A stretch of 64,000 nucleotides of DNA from Candidatus Methanophagales archaeon (GTDB lineage Archaea > Halobacteriota > Syntropharchaeia > Alkanophagales > Methanospirareceae). Where the stretch lies: positions 1-64,000 of the forward strand of contig JANPRD010000005.1 of the NCBI GenBank assembly GCA_024699715.1, given 5' to 3'. Below are positions 45,906-57,500 of the stretch, one piece after another. Positions within the stretch are counted from its first letter, which is position 1; every line of letters begins with the position of its first letter. Under the pieces are notes generated by a model that made no database searches, was not told the origin of the DNA, and saw only the letters and a list, made by a program, of their open reading frames with translations. The translations under genes were made by a program, and so were the position numbers.

Positions 45906-47218
45906 TTTTTGTCGCACCTCTTGCGCATTCTTCGCAGAATGAAAACAAAAGAAATGGCGAAAACGCCTACGAATAGTTCAAAGCCCGCTGTGCTGACCTC
46001 CTCTTTCTTCTCTGTTCTATTACCGCATACACCTTTCAAATATTCATGAACAATCTCTATTGCATCAACTATTCTCGGTCCCGGTCGTGATACAATGTCC
46101 GCATCAATCTTGTAAACCCTGCCTTCTCGCACAGCATCAACACTTTTGAACCTCTCATCGCTCATTATTCGGTCATAATCAGGACACATATTACCCATTT
46201 CATTACATATTATCACTTGTGGGTTCAGCTCTATGATTTTCTCGGCGCTTATTTGGAAATATCCTTCCTTATAATCGGCAATATTATCACCTCCCGCAAT
46301 CTCAATTATCTCATCAGGAAATGTCCCTTCTCCCGCCGTCCAAAATTCGCCACATGTCTGAAATACTCGCGGTTTATTCCCCTCTTTCTCGCATAATACA
46401 TCCTCTTTCACTCTCTCTATGCGGCTTTTCATGCTTTTAACAAGCGAACTCGCATTATCTCTGTTCCCTGTAATCTCTCCAATCACTTCTATATACTTAT
46501 ATATATCATCAATATGCCTCGCATGCGTCCCATAAACTTTATAACCTGCTTCTACCAACCTTTTTATCACATCTTCGGGATTTCCATACGCAGAAACTAT
46601 TAAATCAGGCTCTAAAGCGACGATTTTCTCAAAACTCGGCGTTGAGAATCCTCCTATTACCCCTATTTTCCCCTCTTTCTTCAGCTCTTCAACCTCAGGT
46701 GGATAATTGCAGTATTCAGTTACACCAACAACATTTTCTCCTGCTCCTACTGCAAACAGAATCTCAGTGCAGGATGGGGCTAAAGAGACGATTCTTCTGG
46801 GCTTATCCGCAATACGAAGCGTGTAATTCTCAAGACCTCCGAACTCACGAACAGCATTCTCATCGCCTACCACCAAATAAGCGGTCAAATTCCACCGAAA
46901 TTGTGTCGTGTTCGCACCGCAAGAACCCACAACAGAAATGTTATATCTGCCATATTCTCCGAAATAATGAGAGAAATTTGAGGATTTTCCCTCACTCTCT
47001 TCTTTAAGTTCTCCATTTAAGAACCATGACCATGTGCAAACCTTATCAGAAGAGATGCCAAATTCCACTTCCTTACCTTCTCCGATGGAAATATCCACTG
47101 AAATATTTTTTGAAGCGTTTCCTGTTATGCTGTTCCAAGCCGAGAATTCCGCTGAAGCGGCGGGAAAAAGGAGAAGGACTGAGAATAGAAGGAGAAGCAG
47201 CGAGAAAATCGCTCGCAT
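45902..47218 (-). CDS. btuF: Membrane-anchored BtuF-like cobalamin-binding protein with N-terminal Ig/PKD-like domain
   Basis: Order: signal peptide (FSLLLLLFSVLLLFPAASA); a beta-sandwich segment (VCTWSWFLNGELKEES, RYNISVVGSCGAN); then the binding protein core with RRIVSLAPSCTEILFAVGAGENVVGVTEYCNYPPEV, the BtuF-type signature, and GGDNIADYKEGYFQISAEKI; finally a C-terminal membrane helix (FELFVGVFAISFVFILRRMRKR). It would sit outside the cell, tethered at the C-terminus. AAAGGAGGTTGA precedes the ATG. First gene of the btuF-rSAM-btuC unit. Confidence 0.9.
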   Translation of the reverse strand: MRAIFSLLLLLFSVLLLFPAASAEFSAWNSITGNASKNISVDISIGEGKEVEFGISSDKVCTWSWFLNGELKEESEGKSSNFSHYFGEYGRYNISVVGSCGANTTQFRWNLTAYLVVGDENAVREFGGLENYTLRIADKPRRIVSLAPSCTEILFAVGAGENVVGVTEYCNYPPEVEELKKEGKIGVIGGFSTPSFEKIVALEPDLIVSAYGNPEDVIKRLVEAGYKVYGTHARHIDDIYKYIEVIGEITGNRDNASSLVKSMKSRIERVKEDVLCEKEGNKPRVFQTCGEFWTAGEGTFPDEIIEIAGGDNIADYKEGYFQISAEKIIELNPQVIICNEMGNMCPDYDRIMSDERFKSVDAVREGRVYKIDADIVSRPGPRIVDAIEIVHEYLKGVCGNRTEKKEEVSTAGFELFVGVFAISFVFILRRMRKRCDKK

Positions 47219-47245
47219 TCCGGCTCAACCTCCTTTTGTGTTGTT

Positions 47246-47461
47246 TCACAATTCCCGTCCTTTGAGCGCAGGTCTCGCATTCTTGCTGAGCCTTAATTCG
47301 CCGTTCCTCACATGTGAAGTCGCAGCCACTCGCCGTGAATGCAAATCAAAGCGAACACTCGCAACGCATTCTTCAGTCGCTGGAGGACAATGCGGTTTCA
47401 GAGAGGGGATTTCGCCGCCACTCGCCCCCTGATGAAGTCGGTAATTCTCGTTGATTTCCAT
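47246..47461 (-). CDS. Small hypothetical ORF upstream of btuF
   Basis: 71 codons from ATG 47461, with GGAGGG at good spacing: MEINENYRLHQGASGGEIP...RPALKGREL. No family recognised; Arg/Ala/Ser-rich without clear secondary structure. The DNA has a CACATGTG palindrome and several short inverted repeats, so it may be a transcribed leader or mobile-element residue rather than a protein gene. Confidence 0.3.
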   Translation of the reverse strand: MEINENYRLHQGASGGEIPSLKPHCPPATEECVASVRFDLHSRRVAATSHVRNGELRLSKNARPALKGREL

Positions 47462-47517
47462 GCTTTTCCCTCCGAAAATTCTCACTTAAATCTTTTCGTA
47501 TTGATTCCAATTATAAT

Positions 47518-48825
47518 TCAAAAGGATAAGATGAGGGGTCTTGCGGCGGGGACATGAGAAACGCAGTCAGCAGCAGAATCCACTCTCGCATTAATTTTGC
47601 CTTTTTGATTTTTATATTTGTTTATTCTTTTCTTATTTTTCTTCCAGTCTGAGAGTAGTTTTGCGTGAGACCTTTTTTCTTTGTAATATCCGAGGTAGAA
47701 AAGAGCGATGAAGAGCACCGCAAGCAGTATCAAAAATAATGGAAGCGCCCCGCCACCGCCGCCACCTGACGCACCGGGAGAGATGTTTCCAAGTGGGAAG
47801 CCAAAAACTCTCTTCTCTCTTTCCGCAGTATAACTAGCATTCGTCGGAATTTGCATACCGCCGCCCACTTCACTTCCCTTGTCAGCTTTTCCGAAGCCTT
47901 CACCACCTCCGATGCCTCTGCCCGAGCCTATACCGCCTCCGATGCCACCTCCTATTCCTCCTCCCTGACCGGGACCGATGCCGAAGCTTACTGGTGATGT
48001 TACTGTCGGTGTCGGCGTCACCATCTCCACAAGAATGAACGCCTCTTTCTCGTTGTTCGTCTCGTTGTATTCTTCAATACCGTTATTCGGGTCAGCAACC
48101 GCTCTCAAAGTGTAGTTTCCTGGCGATTGTGGCGTCCATGAAGTTTCATCTGTCCATGTTTCTTCATTTCGTCTCAGAGACGGAATTATCCAATTTCCAA
48201 TCTCCTCACCAAGTTCCTCCACCTTAAGGATAACGCTTATGTTCTTTGCATCTGCGCCGTTGTTCCGCACCTTCACCCTTATACTGCAGGATTCGCCAAC
48301 CTCAGCATGAGCAGGTGCATCTATCTTCACTAATTCTATGTCGGGCATCATCGGATAAACGGTCACACTCTCGTTGAGCATGTTGTTTTTCAGATCCGAT
48401 TCGTATGCTTTTCTATCCGCATTTGCCACCGCCTGCAGCCAGCATATTGTCGGTTCTGTGACTTCAGGAGGAATCCACTGGAATTCTTCCACTGGTTTAC
48501 GCTCTCCCGGCTCAAGCGGCGCATCCACTGTTTTTTCTCCTATTGGTCCTCCGCCGTAACCCCCACCGCAGCTGTATGAGAGCGAAACATTGAACGATTC
48601 ATTCACAGGCGCTTCTCCTATGTTCTTCACCCATACTTTAACGGGCGTTTCAATGCCACCATATATTTTCTTCCCTTCCTCCCCAGCATCAATTTCATCA
48701 ACAACAATATCCGGCTTCTTCAGCAAGCCGATTGCCCACACTTTACCCCCGCCTGTTGTGTAAATCATGCCTTTCACGATAGCCACTGTTGAGCCACCGT
48801 AATCACGTGCGCCATTTAAGCTCAC
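47518..48825 (-). CDS. Giant surface protein, C-terminal fragment (CARDB x2, Gly-rich stalk, membrane anchor)
   Basis: Last part of a roughly 13-kb broken reading. It begins in the end of the PQQ-like propeller (STVAIVKGMIYTTGGGKVWAIG), then two CARDB domains (PDIVVDEIDAGEEGKK..., PDIELVKIDAPAHAEVGESC...). A Gly-rich stalk (GIGGGIGGGIGSGRGIGGG), a membrane helix (ALPLFLILLAVLFIALFYLGYY) and a basic tail follow. The C-terminal helix would anchor the whole protein with the domains outside. The stretch 48825-48889 needs frame changes to join the preceding fragment (YVGLWCLDALTGELKW). Confidence 0.8.
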   Translation of the reverse strand: MSLNGARDYGGSTVAIVKGMIYTTGGGKVWAIGLLKKPDIVVDEIDAGEEGKKIYGGIETPVKVWVKNIGEAPVNESFNVSLSYSCGGGYGGGPIGEKTVDAPLEPGERKPVEEFQWIPPEVTEPTICWLQAVANADRKAYESDLKNNMLNESVTVYPMMPDIELVKIDAPAHAEVGESCSIRVKVRNNGADAKNISVILKVEELGEEIGNWIIPSLRRNEETWTDETSWTPQSPGNYTLRAVADPNNGIEEYNETNNEKEAFILVEMVTPTPTVTSPVSFGIGPGQGGGIGGGIGGGIGSGRGIGGGEGFGKADKGSEVGGGMQIPTNASYTAEREKRVFGFPLGNISPGASGGGGGGALPLFLILLAVLFIALFYLGYYKEKRSHAKLLSDWKKNKKRINKYKNQKGKINARVDSAADCVSHVPAARPLILSF

Positions 48826-48888
48826 CTGTCAATGCATCCAAACACCATAAACCCACATAATCAGGCACCATACCATCCGCCCTCCGGC

Positions 48889-51800
48889 TCACCAACAAAC
48901 ACCTTTCTTATCTATTGATACGACGGGAGAGTTCGTCCAATGACCGATGCGATGCCAATTCCCTTCTTCATCCCTTATGTTGCCTTCTTTACCTTCCGAT
49001 GAAAGGTCCCATTTTATCACTCCTCTTCCATAAGAACGGCTCTCTTCCACATCAAAACATGTCACATAATTGTCATTAAGATAGCCGGCACCCGCAATAT
49101 AAACGAAAGAGCCTTCATCAAAAGACGCATATGCGGGTGTTGAATCCGTCGGTCTTTCATTATCTTGCCATTCTTTCTTCCATATCAATGAACCATCATG
49201 TGCATCCACACAATATATGCCTGATGTGGATTCGTAGAAGCCGTAAGTTGTCAGGTAAACTTCGCCTCCCACAGTCGTGATTGACGAAAAGACCCCTGAC
49301 GGAAACTCATGCTTCCATTTCACCTCGCCCGTCTCGGGATTCACACAATACAGAGCTCCTCCTCCTGAGGACCCCATGTAATTGGCGGAGCCGAGATAGA
49401 GGTTGCCAAGTGCAGCTCCCGGTGTTGACATCGCAGCCCCCTCGCTCCCCTCGCTCACCTTCAACGACCACGCATGCTCTCCCGATTTCCATGATGAAAC
49501 TCCGCCTGAATATTTCCAGCCAAGCACACTGTCAGGGTCCTCTACCGCCACAAAATCAACATCTTCTTGAGATACATTTGCAACCCTGCATGCATATTCA
49601 CCCGTGAAATTGTATCTGTTAGTGCCGTCAACACGATAGCAGTAATAAGTGCCGTTCTTGTATGTGCCAAAAAACACACTGTTGTAAGCGGCGAGAGCAC
49701 CTCCGTTCACTCCTGCTATATCCTCCTTTACGCTGCCAGCAAGGTAGTATTGCACTTGTGAATTGCCGGAATCCGCATCTATCTCGTGCAGTGCAACCGC
49801 AGGAACACTCCCTATCGGCTCTGCAGAGCGTCCTTCCGTCTTCATGAGGAAAACGGTGCCTCCCATCGGCACATATATTTTACCGTTGTAATATGCGGGT
49901 GTGAGCCATGAACCGTATTCCCACAGACCCTTCGGAGTGGATTTCCATATTACTGAACCATCCTCCGCATCCAGGCATGTCACCCATCCGCTCGTGCCGT
50001 CTGTGCAGAACACATATATCCTGTTGTTCACGACAATAAGCGATGATGAGGGGACTGCACCCACATCCGCACTGCACCACAGGAGCGTTGGAGCGTTAGG
50101 TGTTGTTGTCAGTGCGAATCCTGCGTTCGTATGGAATCCCGACCACGACTTCTCAGCACCTGAATTCAGTATCATGAATGTGTTTGACACTGCTTCTCCG
50201 TATGCATACTCCCCGTATGCTTCCACTTTTATCTTGTAGTCAAAACCATCAGCGACATTCCGGGTGTCCCATGAATATTCGCCTCTGTTCTCAATTGCAT
50301 GAGCAATCTCAAACCATCTCCTGCCCCTGTCAGGGCTATACCAGAGATTTATGTAAAGTGTTCTGTTGAAAGGAGCGCTCCACCTTATCTTCCTCACGCC
50401 TTTCCATCTCTCTCCGCCCTTCGGCGCTATGATTTCTACAGGAACCCTCTCAACAACATCCACTTTAACCGTCAGATTATTGTTTGTCTCATTTGATTCA
50501 TACATTGAATCGTTGCAATCAACAAAAAACGATACATTTAGCGTGCCTATTCGCCCGGGAATCCAGTTGAACTCAACAGTAGTGTTCCCGTAAAATGTAT
50601 CAACATGCCGCACAATCTCCTCGCTCTCGTTCTTAATACTTCCATTAATTATCATAGATACATTGAAATTGTCGCCCGCACCGCTTATGTTCAGTTTTAT
50701 CCTGTTTGATTCGTTGAAGAATATGTGAGGTGGCAGCACCACATTCACAGGCTTGAGGTCCGGAAGCACGACATTTACAAACGCTGTTTCGTTGTTGTTC
50801 GTTTCATCTCTTTCTATCACTTCATCATCGGAATCAACAAACACTCTCACTTTGTATTCGCCCGTTCTGTTGGGTTTCCAGTGCAGCACAATATCAAAAC
50901 GCTCATCAGCCCGCTCAGCTCGCAGATTCAGCTTGTCCACGAGATGCCATTCCTCACCGTTGCCGATGCCAGTGCCGTTTCCACCACTGATATTGCAGAT
51001 GAGAAGCGAGACATTGAAGCACCTCGCAACACCACCTATCTCAACATATATGGGATTTGTGGCATTCGCATATATTGTGGGAACCCGCATCCCCTTGACA
51101 TTGAGGTCCGGAGAGCTCACCCACACCATCTTCGTGAGGTTGTTATTGTTCTCATTTGATTCCTGCACGGCGTCATTGCAGTCAACGAAGACGGTGAGAT
51201 TGTGAACACCGACATGAGAAGGCGTCCAGTTGAGGGATACTTCAACAATTTCTTCCCTGTTCTCGCTCCCTATCCCATTTATCTCCTTCATATCCTGCAG
51301 CTCTTTTTCATCGTATAGCGCAACACTGAACCTTTCGTCCGTTCTTCCTCTTATTTTCACGACAACCTCATTCGTCAGGTTCACGATGCTCGTCTCTGCA
51401 TGCATCTCCAGAGGCATCAGGTCAGGATGTTTCACAAGAACGCTGATTGAGAATGCGTTGTTGCTCTCATCTCGCTCTTCCACTTCGTTAAAATAGTCAG
51501 CGAACACCGTTATGTTATGCGAACCTGCGCTTTCAGGGCGCCATTTGAATGACACCGTCTTCATGCCTTCCGCCCACACGTCTCCTGTTTGCATCGTGCT
51601 CACTGCCTTTCCGCTGTCAATCAGCGTAACGGGGATTACGCCGCCGTTGTTCTTCACGAACGCTGATATTGTGCAGTTTGCCCCTTCTATCGCATATGCG
51701 GGCGCATCCACACGCTCAACGCTCAGATCCGGAAGCGGTCTCTCCCTCAGTATCTCTATTGCCACTGGATATGGCTCACCGTTCAACGCAGTTATCCGCA

Positions 51801-51927
51801 TGTTGTATTCATCCACAGGCAGCTCCTCCCATCCGCTCAGAACTTCATATATGTGTATTACACGACCAAACTCCTCCATTTCACCTGCACGGAACATGTA
51901 AATATGCCTGTTCTCCTCATCCTTCAC
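48889..51927 (-). CDS. Giant surface protein, fragment with CARDB repeats and PQQ-like beta-propeller
   Basis: Four or five CARDB (cell-adhesion-related, Ig-like) domains, each ending in the E-x-N-E-x-N-N signature (VQESNENNNNLT, YESNETNNNLTV). Then a PQQ-type propeller: VVNNRIYVFCTDGTSGWVTCLDAEDGSVIWKS, YCVNPETGEVKWKH, YCVDAHDGSLIWKKEW. The start at 51927 is not a real one: upstream the same frame reads GHNASSTWKVKDEEN, joining the previous fragment. Extracellular, repeat-rich, no catalytic motif seen. Confidence 0.8.
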   Translation of the reverse strand: MKDEENRHIYMFRAGEMEEFGRVIHIYEVLSGWEELPVDEYNMRITALNGEPYPVAIEILRERPLPDLSVERVDAPAYAIEGANCTISAFVKNNGGVIPVTLIDSGKAVSTMQTGDVWAEGMKTVSFKWRPESAGSHNITVFADYFNEVEERDESNNAFSISVLVKHPDLMPLEMHAETSIVNLTNEVVVKIRGRTDERFSVALYDEKELQDMKEINGIGSENREEIVEVSLNWTPSHVGVHNLTVFVDCNDAVQESNENNNNLTKMVWVSSPDLNVKGMRVPTIYANATNPIYVEIGGVARCFNVSLLICNISGGNGTGIGNGEEWHLVDKLNLRAERADERFDIVLHWKPNRTGEYKVRVFVDSDDEVIERDETNNNETAFVNVVLPDLKPVNVVLPPHIFFNESNRIKLNISGAGDNFNVSMIINGSIKNESEEIVRHVDTFYGNTTVEFNWIPGRIGTLNVSFFVDCNDSMYESNETNNNLTVKVDVVERVPVEIIAPKGGERWKGVRKIRWSAPFNRTLYINLWYSPDRGRRWFEIAHAIENRGEYSWDTRNVADGFDYKIKVEAYGEYAYGEAVSNTFMILNSGAEKSWSGFHTNAGFALTTTPNAPTLLWCSADVGAVPSSSLIVVNNRIYVFCTDGTSGWVTCLDAEDGSVIWKSTPKGLWEYGSWLTPAYYNGKIYVPMGGTVFLMKTEGRSAEPIGSVPAVALHEIDADSGNSQVQYYLAGSVKEDIAGVNGGALAAYNSVFFGTYKNGTYYCYRVDGTNRYNFTGEYACRVANVSQEDVDFVAVEDPDSVLGWKYSGGVSSWKSGEHAWSLKVSEGSEGAAMSTPGAALGNLYLGSANYMGSSGGGALYCVNPETGEVKWKHEFPSGVFSSITTVGGEVYLTTYGFYESTSGIYCVDAHDGSLIWKKEWQDNERPTDSTPAYASFDEGSFVYIAGAGYLNDNYVTCFDVEESRSYGRGVIKWDLSSEGKEGNIRDEEGNWHRIGHWTNSPVVSIDKKGVCW

Positions 51928-54566
51928 TTTCCATGTGCTGCTCGCATTATGACCTCCACGCTCACTTCAGAGCTGTTTTCCGTGAATTCCAGATGATAAT
52001 CCTCAAATTCACTGTGCAGCTCCGGCAATGTTTTGTTCAGTGTCCCATTGTTCAGCTCTTCAATAAAAATTGAAGCATTCACAAAGAACAGATAACGCTC
52101 TATATTCTGCTTGCTGCTATTCAGATATTCAGCTGCATTGAGAGCGCTACTGTCATTGCCGTAGCCGGCGGCGATGAACGCCTGCAAAACTCTCGCAGTC
52201 GCAATCGCAGAAGAATCATCACCGAATCTTGAGAAGCTTCCATTAATTCTATCCTGCACCTTACGCAGATAACTTAATCCCTTCTCAATGCTCTCATCAA
52301 CAGCATCTCTCAGCGTTTCATTCAGTTCATTCAGGAATGGGCGGACTGCGCACAACGCCTGCACCGCGACTGCTGTATCGCTCGCCTTTCCTTCCATATA
52401 CGCACCGACGAACTCCCAGTGTCCGTCCTCATGCTGCTTGCTTATGAGGTCTTTTGTGACATTCTCCACAATCTCCCTTTTGAATGTTCTCGTGGATGCA
52501 AGCGCCATTAGCGTGTATGCATCGTTCCACGCAACATCGTATCCGCTCATGTTAGCTCCGTTGTAGAAGCGCTCCGTAGCACCGATGAAGTTTATGCCTG
52601 CGAAATCGTGAGGTCTTTCCCCTGAAGCCACAACGGACATCGTTCTCGCAGCCCATTCTCCAGCGCTTCGCAGCGATATCTGCGCTCCGTATTTGAGTGA
52701 ATCTTTCACCCACTGCTCACATCTGTCATCAAACCAGTCATAACTCTGAGGATCACTGCCACGAGCAAAAGCAGCCATCACCGCAATCGCAGGTGATATT
52801 GCGTTCCTTCGTGGCTCCTTCACATCAGGCGGACGCCACTGCTCCCTCCAGCTTCTGACAAATGAAGGGGCATCAACCACTTTCACTTTCACTGCGAACT
52901 CGTTATTCGTCTCGTTTATGTCCTCAATATCAGATGTAATTATCGCTTTTAACTCATATTCTCCATCATCATCGGGCTTCCACGAGAATACCGAACGCTT
53001 CTCCACATCAAATCCTTCAAATATGCCTCCTATATGTAGTGTGGTGTTGCTTATTTCGTGCCATGTCCCATCCTTTCTCACGAGCAGCGTGATGTTGAAT
53101 TCGCTTTCATTAATCAGACCGATTCCCGCCTTTCGCCTTATAAGCACATATACCGAATTGTTCACTCCCCTGTATATTCTGTTGGGAACGACAAAACCCT
53201 CAATGCTCGCATCAAGTTCTGTGTTGAACGGTTCAATCGCAGGATAACGGTCAGTCACAGGCTCCCCTTTCCACGGCTCAGGACTCGCATACCATTCATC
53301 GTATATGCCATCACTGTTGTTGTCAGTGCGGGGATAGCATCTCTCCCATGCATAGATGCCTTTTCCCCAGTCAACAATATGGAATCTGCCCCAGTAGTTG
53401 TGGTCCCATGAGTTGTCATATCCGCCATCCGAAGCTATTGGCGCAATCCTGTGGGCACCCATGCGGAACCCATAAGTATCATAGAGATTATTGTGGAATA
53501 TTTTGTTGTGTTTTCCTTCAACACGAATGCCTCCAAGCAACTTGCACAGTGTGTTATCCCTGATTATGTTGTCGTGAGAACGCTCATCAATATAAATCGC
53601 AGGACTTAAAACTCTCGGTCCCATTTCAAACATTGTTTTATCGGTCAGATATAGTATGGAATTTGAAATTATGCAATGTGATGAATTTATTATGTTTATA
53701 TTGGGCTGACCGTCAGCATATATCCTGCAATTGTCTATCGTTATCCTCTCACTGTTGGTAATTGAAAGCAATTTGTCAACTTCATCACAATTATAGCTTC
53801 CAGGTGAAGTGAACCTGATTGTGAAATTTTTTATTGTAATATCGCTTGAGTTTTTGATGTTTATACCCTTCAAAATATACCCTTCAATCTTATTAATATA
53901 TACTTCTCCTACGAAAACATTCCATCCCTCACCTATGATTGTGATGTTATGTTTGTTTTCAACAGTGAATCCCAAATAATCGCCATCATGCACATATATA
54001 ACGGTGCCGGGTGCGGCATCTTCCACCGCTTCCTCTATTGTTGAGAAATCACGAGGCACATCTATCACACGACCACGCACAACCTCTCGCTCTTCACTCA
54101 AATTATTGTTTGTCTCATCAAGCTCATCAACGAAATTTCCATCATCAACGGACACAAGTATTTCATACAATCCGTAATCTGCGGCGAGCCATTTGAGTGT
54201 CAGTGAGGCATTGCCGCCAGACGGCACATAAACAGTGCCGAAATCTTGAAGGCTGAAGTTTTCTCCCGCCCCTCCTTCACTCAATCGGCGAACATAAAGC
54301 GACACATTTGCATTGATTCCAACATATCCACGATTCTCAATCGTTACATTGACGGGGATTTGCCTTCCGAGATATAAAGTGCGAGGCATTTCCATGCGAG
54401 AAGGCACAAAATCCGGCTTCGGATATACACCGAGCAAATTCAAATCCAGAGGAGACCAGCCGTATGTCTTCCTGAGAGACAATAAGAGATGCATTCGCCT
54501 CCTCAGGTATCCATGTGCCATTCCGCTCGTCATAAATCCACAACTTCGGTTCTGAAAAGCCCGCAA
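51924..54566 (-). CDS. Giant surface protein, fragment with beta-helix and alpha/alpha toroid
   Basis: Order: CARDB (PKPDFVPSRMEMPRTLYLGRQ...), NosD-like right-handed beta-helix (VIDVPRDFSTIEEAVEDAAPGTVIYVHDGDY, TIKNFTIRF), another CARDB, then a helical region with repeats typical of prenyltransferase/squalene-cyclase alpha/alpha toroids (KQHEDGHWEFVGAYMEGKASDTAVAVQAL, GLSYLRKVQD, DSSAIATARVLQAFIAAGYGN). The frame changes near 54475 and 51950 link it to its neighbours. The toroid is the fold also used by the alpha domain of transcobalamin. Confidence 0.78.
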   Translation of the reverse strand: MRAFQNRSCGFMTSGMAHGYLRRRMHLLLSLRKTYGWSPLDLNLLGVYPKPDFVPSRMEMPRTLYLGRQIPVNVTIENRGYVGINANVSLYVRRLSEGGAGENFSLQDFGTVYVPSGGNASLTLKWLAADYGLYEILVSVDDGNFVDELDETNNNLSEEREVVRGRVIDVPRDFSTIEEAVEDAAPGTVIYVHDGDYLGFTVENKHNITIIGEGWNVFVGEVYINKIEGYILKGINIKNSSDITIKNFTIRFTSPGSYNCDEVDKLLSITNSERITIDNCRIYADGQPNINIINSSHCIISNSILYLTDKTMFEMGPRVLSPAIYIDERSHDNIIRDNTLCKLLGGIRVEGKHNKIFHNNLYDTYGFRMGAHRIAPIASDGGYDNSWDHNYWGRFHIVDWGKGIYAWERCYPRTDNNSDGIYDEWYASPEPWKGEPVTDRYPAIEPFNTELDASIEGFVVPNRIYRGVNNSVYVLIRRKAGIGLINESEFNITLLVRKDGTWHEISNTTLHIGGIFEGFDVEKRSVFSWKPDDDGEYELKAIITSDIEDINETNNEFAVKVKVVDAPSFVRSWREQWRPPDVKEPRRNAISPAIAVMAAFARGSDPQSYDWFDDRCEQWVKDSLKYGAQISLRSAGEWAARTMSVVASGERPHDFAGINFIGATERFYNGANMSGYDVAWNDAYTLMALASTRTFKREIVENVTKDLISKQHEDGHWEFVGAYMEGKASDTAVAVQALCAVRPFLNELNETLRDAVDESIEKGLSYLRKVQDRINGSFSRFGDDSSAIATARVLQAFIAAGYGNDSSALNAAEYLNSSKQNIERYLFFVNASIFIEELNNGTLNKTLPELHSEFEDYHLEFTENSSEVSVEVIMRAAHGK

Positions 54567-57500
54567 CTTCCGTTATGATATTATCCTCGCACTTGGGCGC
54601 TTCAAGCCCGTGCTTCTCGCAGAACTTACAAGTTGCCTCAAATATCGTCGCATTCCTCACAACATACAAACTGTCATAGATGACTGCTCCTCCTCCAGTA
54701 TACATAAGCATGTTTATTTTTGTCGCTTCTTTCACCTCCACACAGGTGGAATTAACATTATTGCTCTCATTTGTCTCCACAATATTATCTGAACTGTCAA
54801 CTTTAACGCTCAGTGTGTAGTTGCCAGTTGCGGTAGGTGTCCAGTTGAATCTCAAAACCTTTCGCTCGCTTCTGTTTATCTCGCTCAGTGTTCTGTAATC
54901 TCTGTCTATGACAGAGCCATTTCTGAGCACTTCAAACATCACAGATACAGCATCAAAACCATAACGCCACGAAATATCATAGTCGCCTATGTTCGCAATC
55001 GTCACATTTATGTCATTTGAGACATTCACAAAAACATCATTGAAGACATCACATGGCTCCACACGCTCAACTATGAGGTCTGCGGATGTGAAATAGAATT
55101 CAGCACAGCGCTCATTGTTCTCTTCATTCCTCTCTTTTATCTCGTTTGATGCATCCGCATGCACGCACACATGGAATTTCCCTGGAACATCTGACTTAAA
55201 TTCAAATGAAATGTCTCTGCTCTCTCCGTATTTCAGCCCGTTTATTGTTCTGTTTGTTATGTTAACAACGAACTCTTTGCCGAGAGCAGTTTCATTCTTC
55301 ACAATGAACGAGACATTGAATGTGTCGTTGAAGCTCTTTCCCTGATTTGAAATCGTAACATTCACGGGGCATTTCTCCTTTACAAGAGTTTTCTTTCTCA
55401 CTTTGAGCGTTTCGAGAACAATGTCAGGCATATCAAGCGGCAGTGTGATGTTGAAATTGAGATAACCATACCCAAAGTTGGAACGGTTCAGACATATTGA
55501 CGATGTGTTTGTGCTGCCTCCCTGGTCTGATGCGGTCACATCAAAACATAACACATCAAAACATAAGCTCGCAGGCATGAAAATCCAGTAAGACGAGTTC
55601 TCGCTCATGTTCTTGTAATAATTCGCACTCACGCTCACATTTGCGGCGGCGCAAGCCCTGCCATCCTCATAAGTTATGTTTCCGGAAAGCAGGAAAGGTG
55701 TGTCAGGCGGACTGAGCGGTGCTTCACTCACATTTATTGAGAAGGAATATGTGTTATTGCTCTCATTCGTCTCTGGTATCTCATCGTTCGCATCCACAAA
55801 CACAGAAATATTATATGTGCCCGTGTATTTCGGGACAAATTTGAATTCCACCTTCCTCACTTCATCGGGAGAAATCTCCACCCGTTTCGTTATTGATGTG
55901 GAATTGTCAGCGGCGTCAGTGGCGTTGGTGGCGTTAGTAGCAGTGGCGATGAAAGTCACATTCAGCGGCACTTTGATGTCGCCACGATTCATGACAAATA
56001 CCCACACTGGAACCGTGAAATTACGATAAGGTATGCCGTTTACACTCACTCTCTCTATGTATAAATCACTCTTGCCTATCACCTCCACACTTGTGTTATA
56101 AGTGTTGTTGCTCTCGTCTCTCTCAGCAATCTCATCAGAGGAGTCCAATATGAATGTGAGGTTATACTTTCCTTTGCTGCGGGGCGTCCAGTTGAGCTGT
56201 AATTTGCCTATGTAATACGAAAAAATTGCGGTATCAGTGGGAGAATATCCTGTGTAATATCTTTCCTTTATCTCTTCCATTTTTACACTAACACGCTTGG
56301 TTACAATATCGGGCACATCATCCTCTGTATCCTCTTTGCGTGCTATGAGTGTTATATTGAAGCTCTCGTTATCAAGTGGTGCACCGTCATTTTTCACGGT
56401 TACCTCAATTGTGTTTGAGGCATTGACGAAGCAGTATTTAAGCTCGCTGCCGAGCATGCTCACATTTATGATGAAAAGTTCAGGTGCGGTTATGCTGACA
56501 TCAGCGATTGCTTTGTTATCGTTCTCATTCGCCTCCTCTATTTCATTTGCTGAGTCAACAGTGGCAATGAGCGTTGTGGAAGGAATATCATCACGAGAAG
56601 GCGTCCAGTTGAACTGAACTGTGAGATTTGACATGCTTTCAATGCCCGGAATGCGTTTTGTCATCGTGTATCCGCTTTTTGAGGATGTGAGAGAGATGTT
56701 GAATGCGCTCGCATTTGAGCCAGGGTTTGTCACATCCAGAACAACAGGCACTGTGCGGTTCAGCCTCGCCTCTTCAGGTGCAGATACGAAATAAACTCTG
56801 AGATTTGGTCGCTCCATGCTGCCCACTACGATAGAATGGTGGGAGTTGAGAATCGCTATATCATCAAACATAACCTCGCCTCTTATGTTGTTGCTTCTGC
56901 TCTTGTGTTCATCACCGCAAATGCACAGACTTATGGATTCCACTTTTATCGCATCATCGCCCACCACAACACCTCTTGATTCAAGGTCATCTCGCAGATT
57001 TCTGTATATGTGATGCCATTTGCCGTCTGGAGGTGTGATGTTGAAATCATATCCTCCGCTTTCAACAGGAATATAGCCGTATCTGAGTGCATAAGAATGT
57101 CCTGAAACCTTAACACGAACCTCCAGATATGCATTCGTGATACTTGATGTGCTATTCATCACTTTCATACGCGCTGATAAAATCGGAGCATACGATGAAA
57201 TGTTTGTCTCATGCGACATACAAACAGATTTAACCCTTGAACCTGACAGATCGTAAGGACATGATTTGGTTATGTTCATGACCAATGAGCCGTTTCGCTC
57301 CTTGACGAACCCATCAGCCGAGCATAATCTCGGATTTGACCAACCGTAAAAATGTATATGCTCTCCATATTCTATATAATTGCTCCAGTCCTCGTAGAAT
57401 GATGCCACGGCAGATGCATTGCTCGGTGATAAGACATCAGCGCACGCAGGACACCCGTAAAAAATGCGGAGCGTGCACGGCACGGATACATTCGTGAATA

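Noticed and set aside
47219-47517. Possible cobalamin riboswitch upstream of btuF
   Set aside because: No B12-box-like conserved segment was recognised, and such riboswitches are not established in archaea.
49281-51901. Several plus-strand ORFs of 90-150 residues opposite the giant gene
   Set aside because: Composition mirrors the CARDB repeats on the other strand; no ribosome sites or family motifs.
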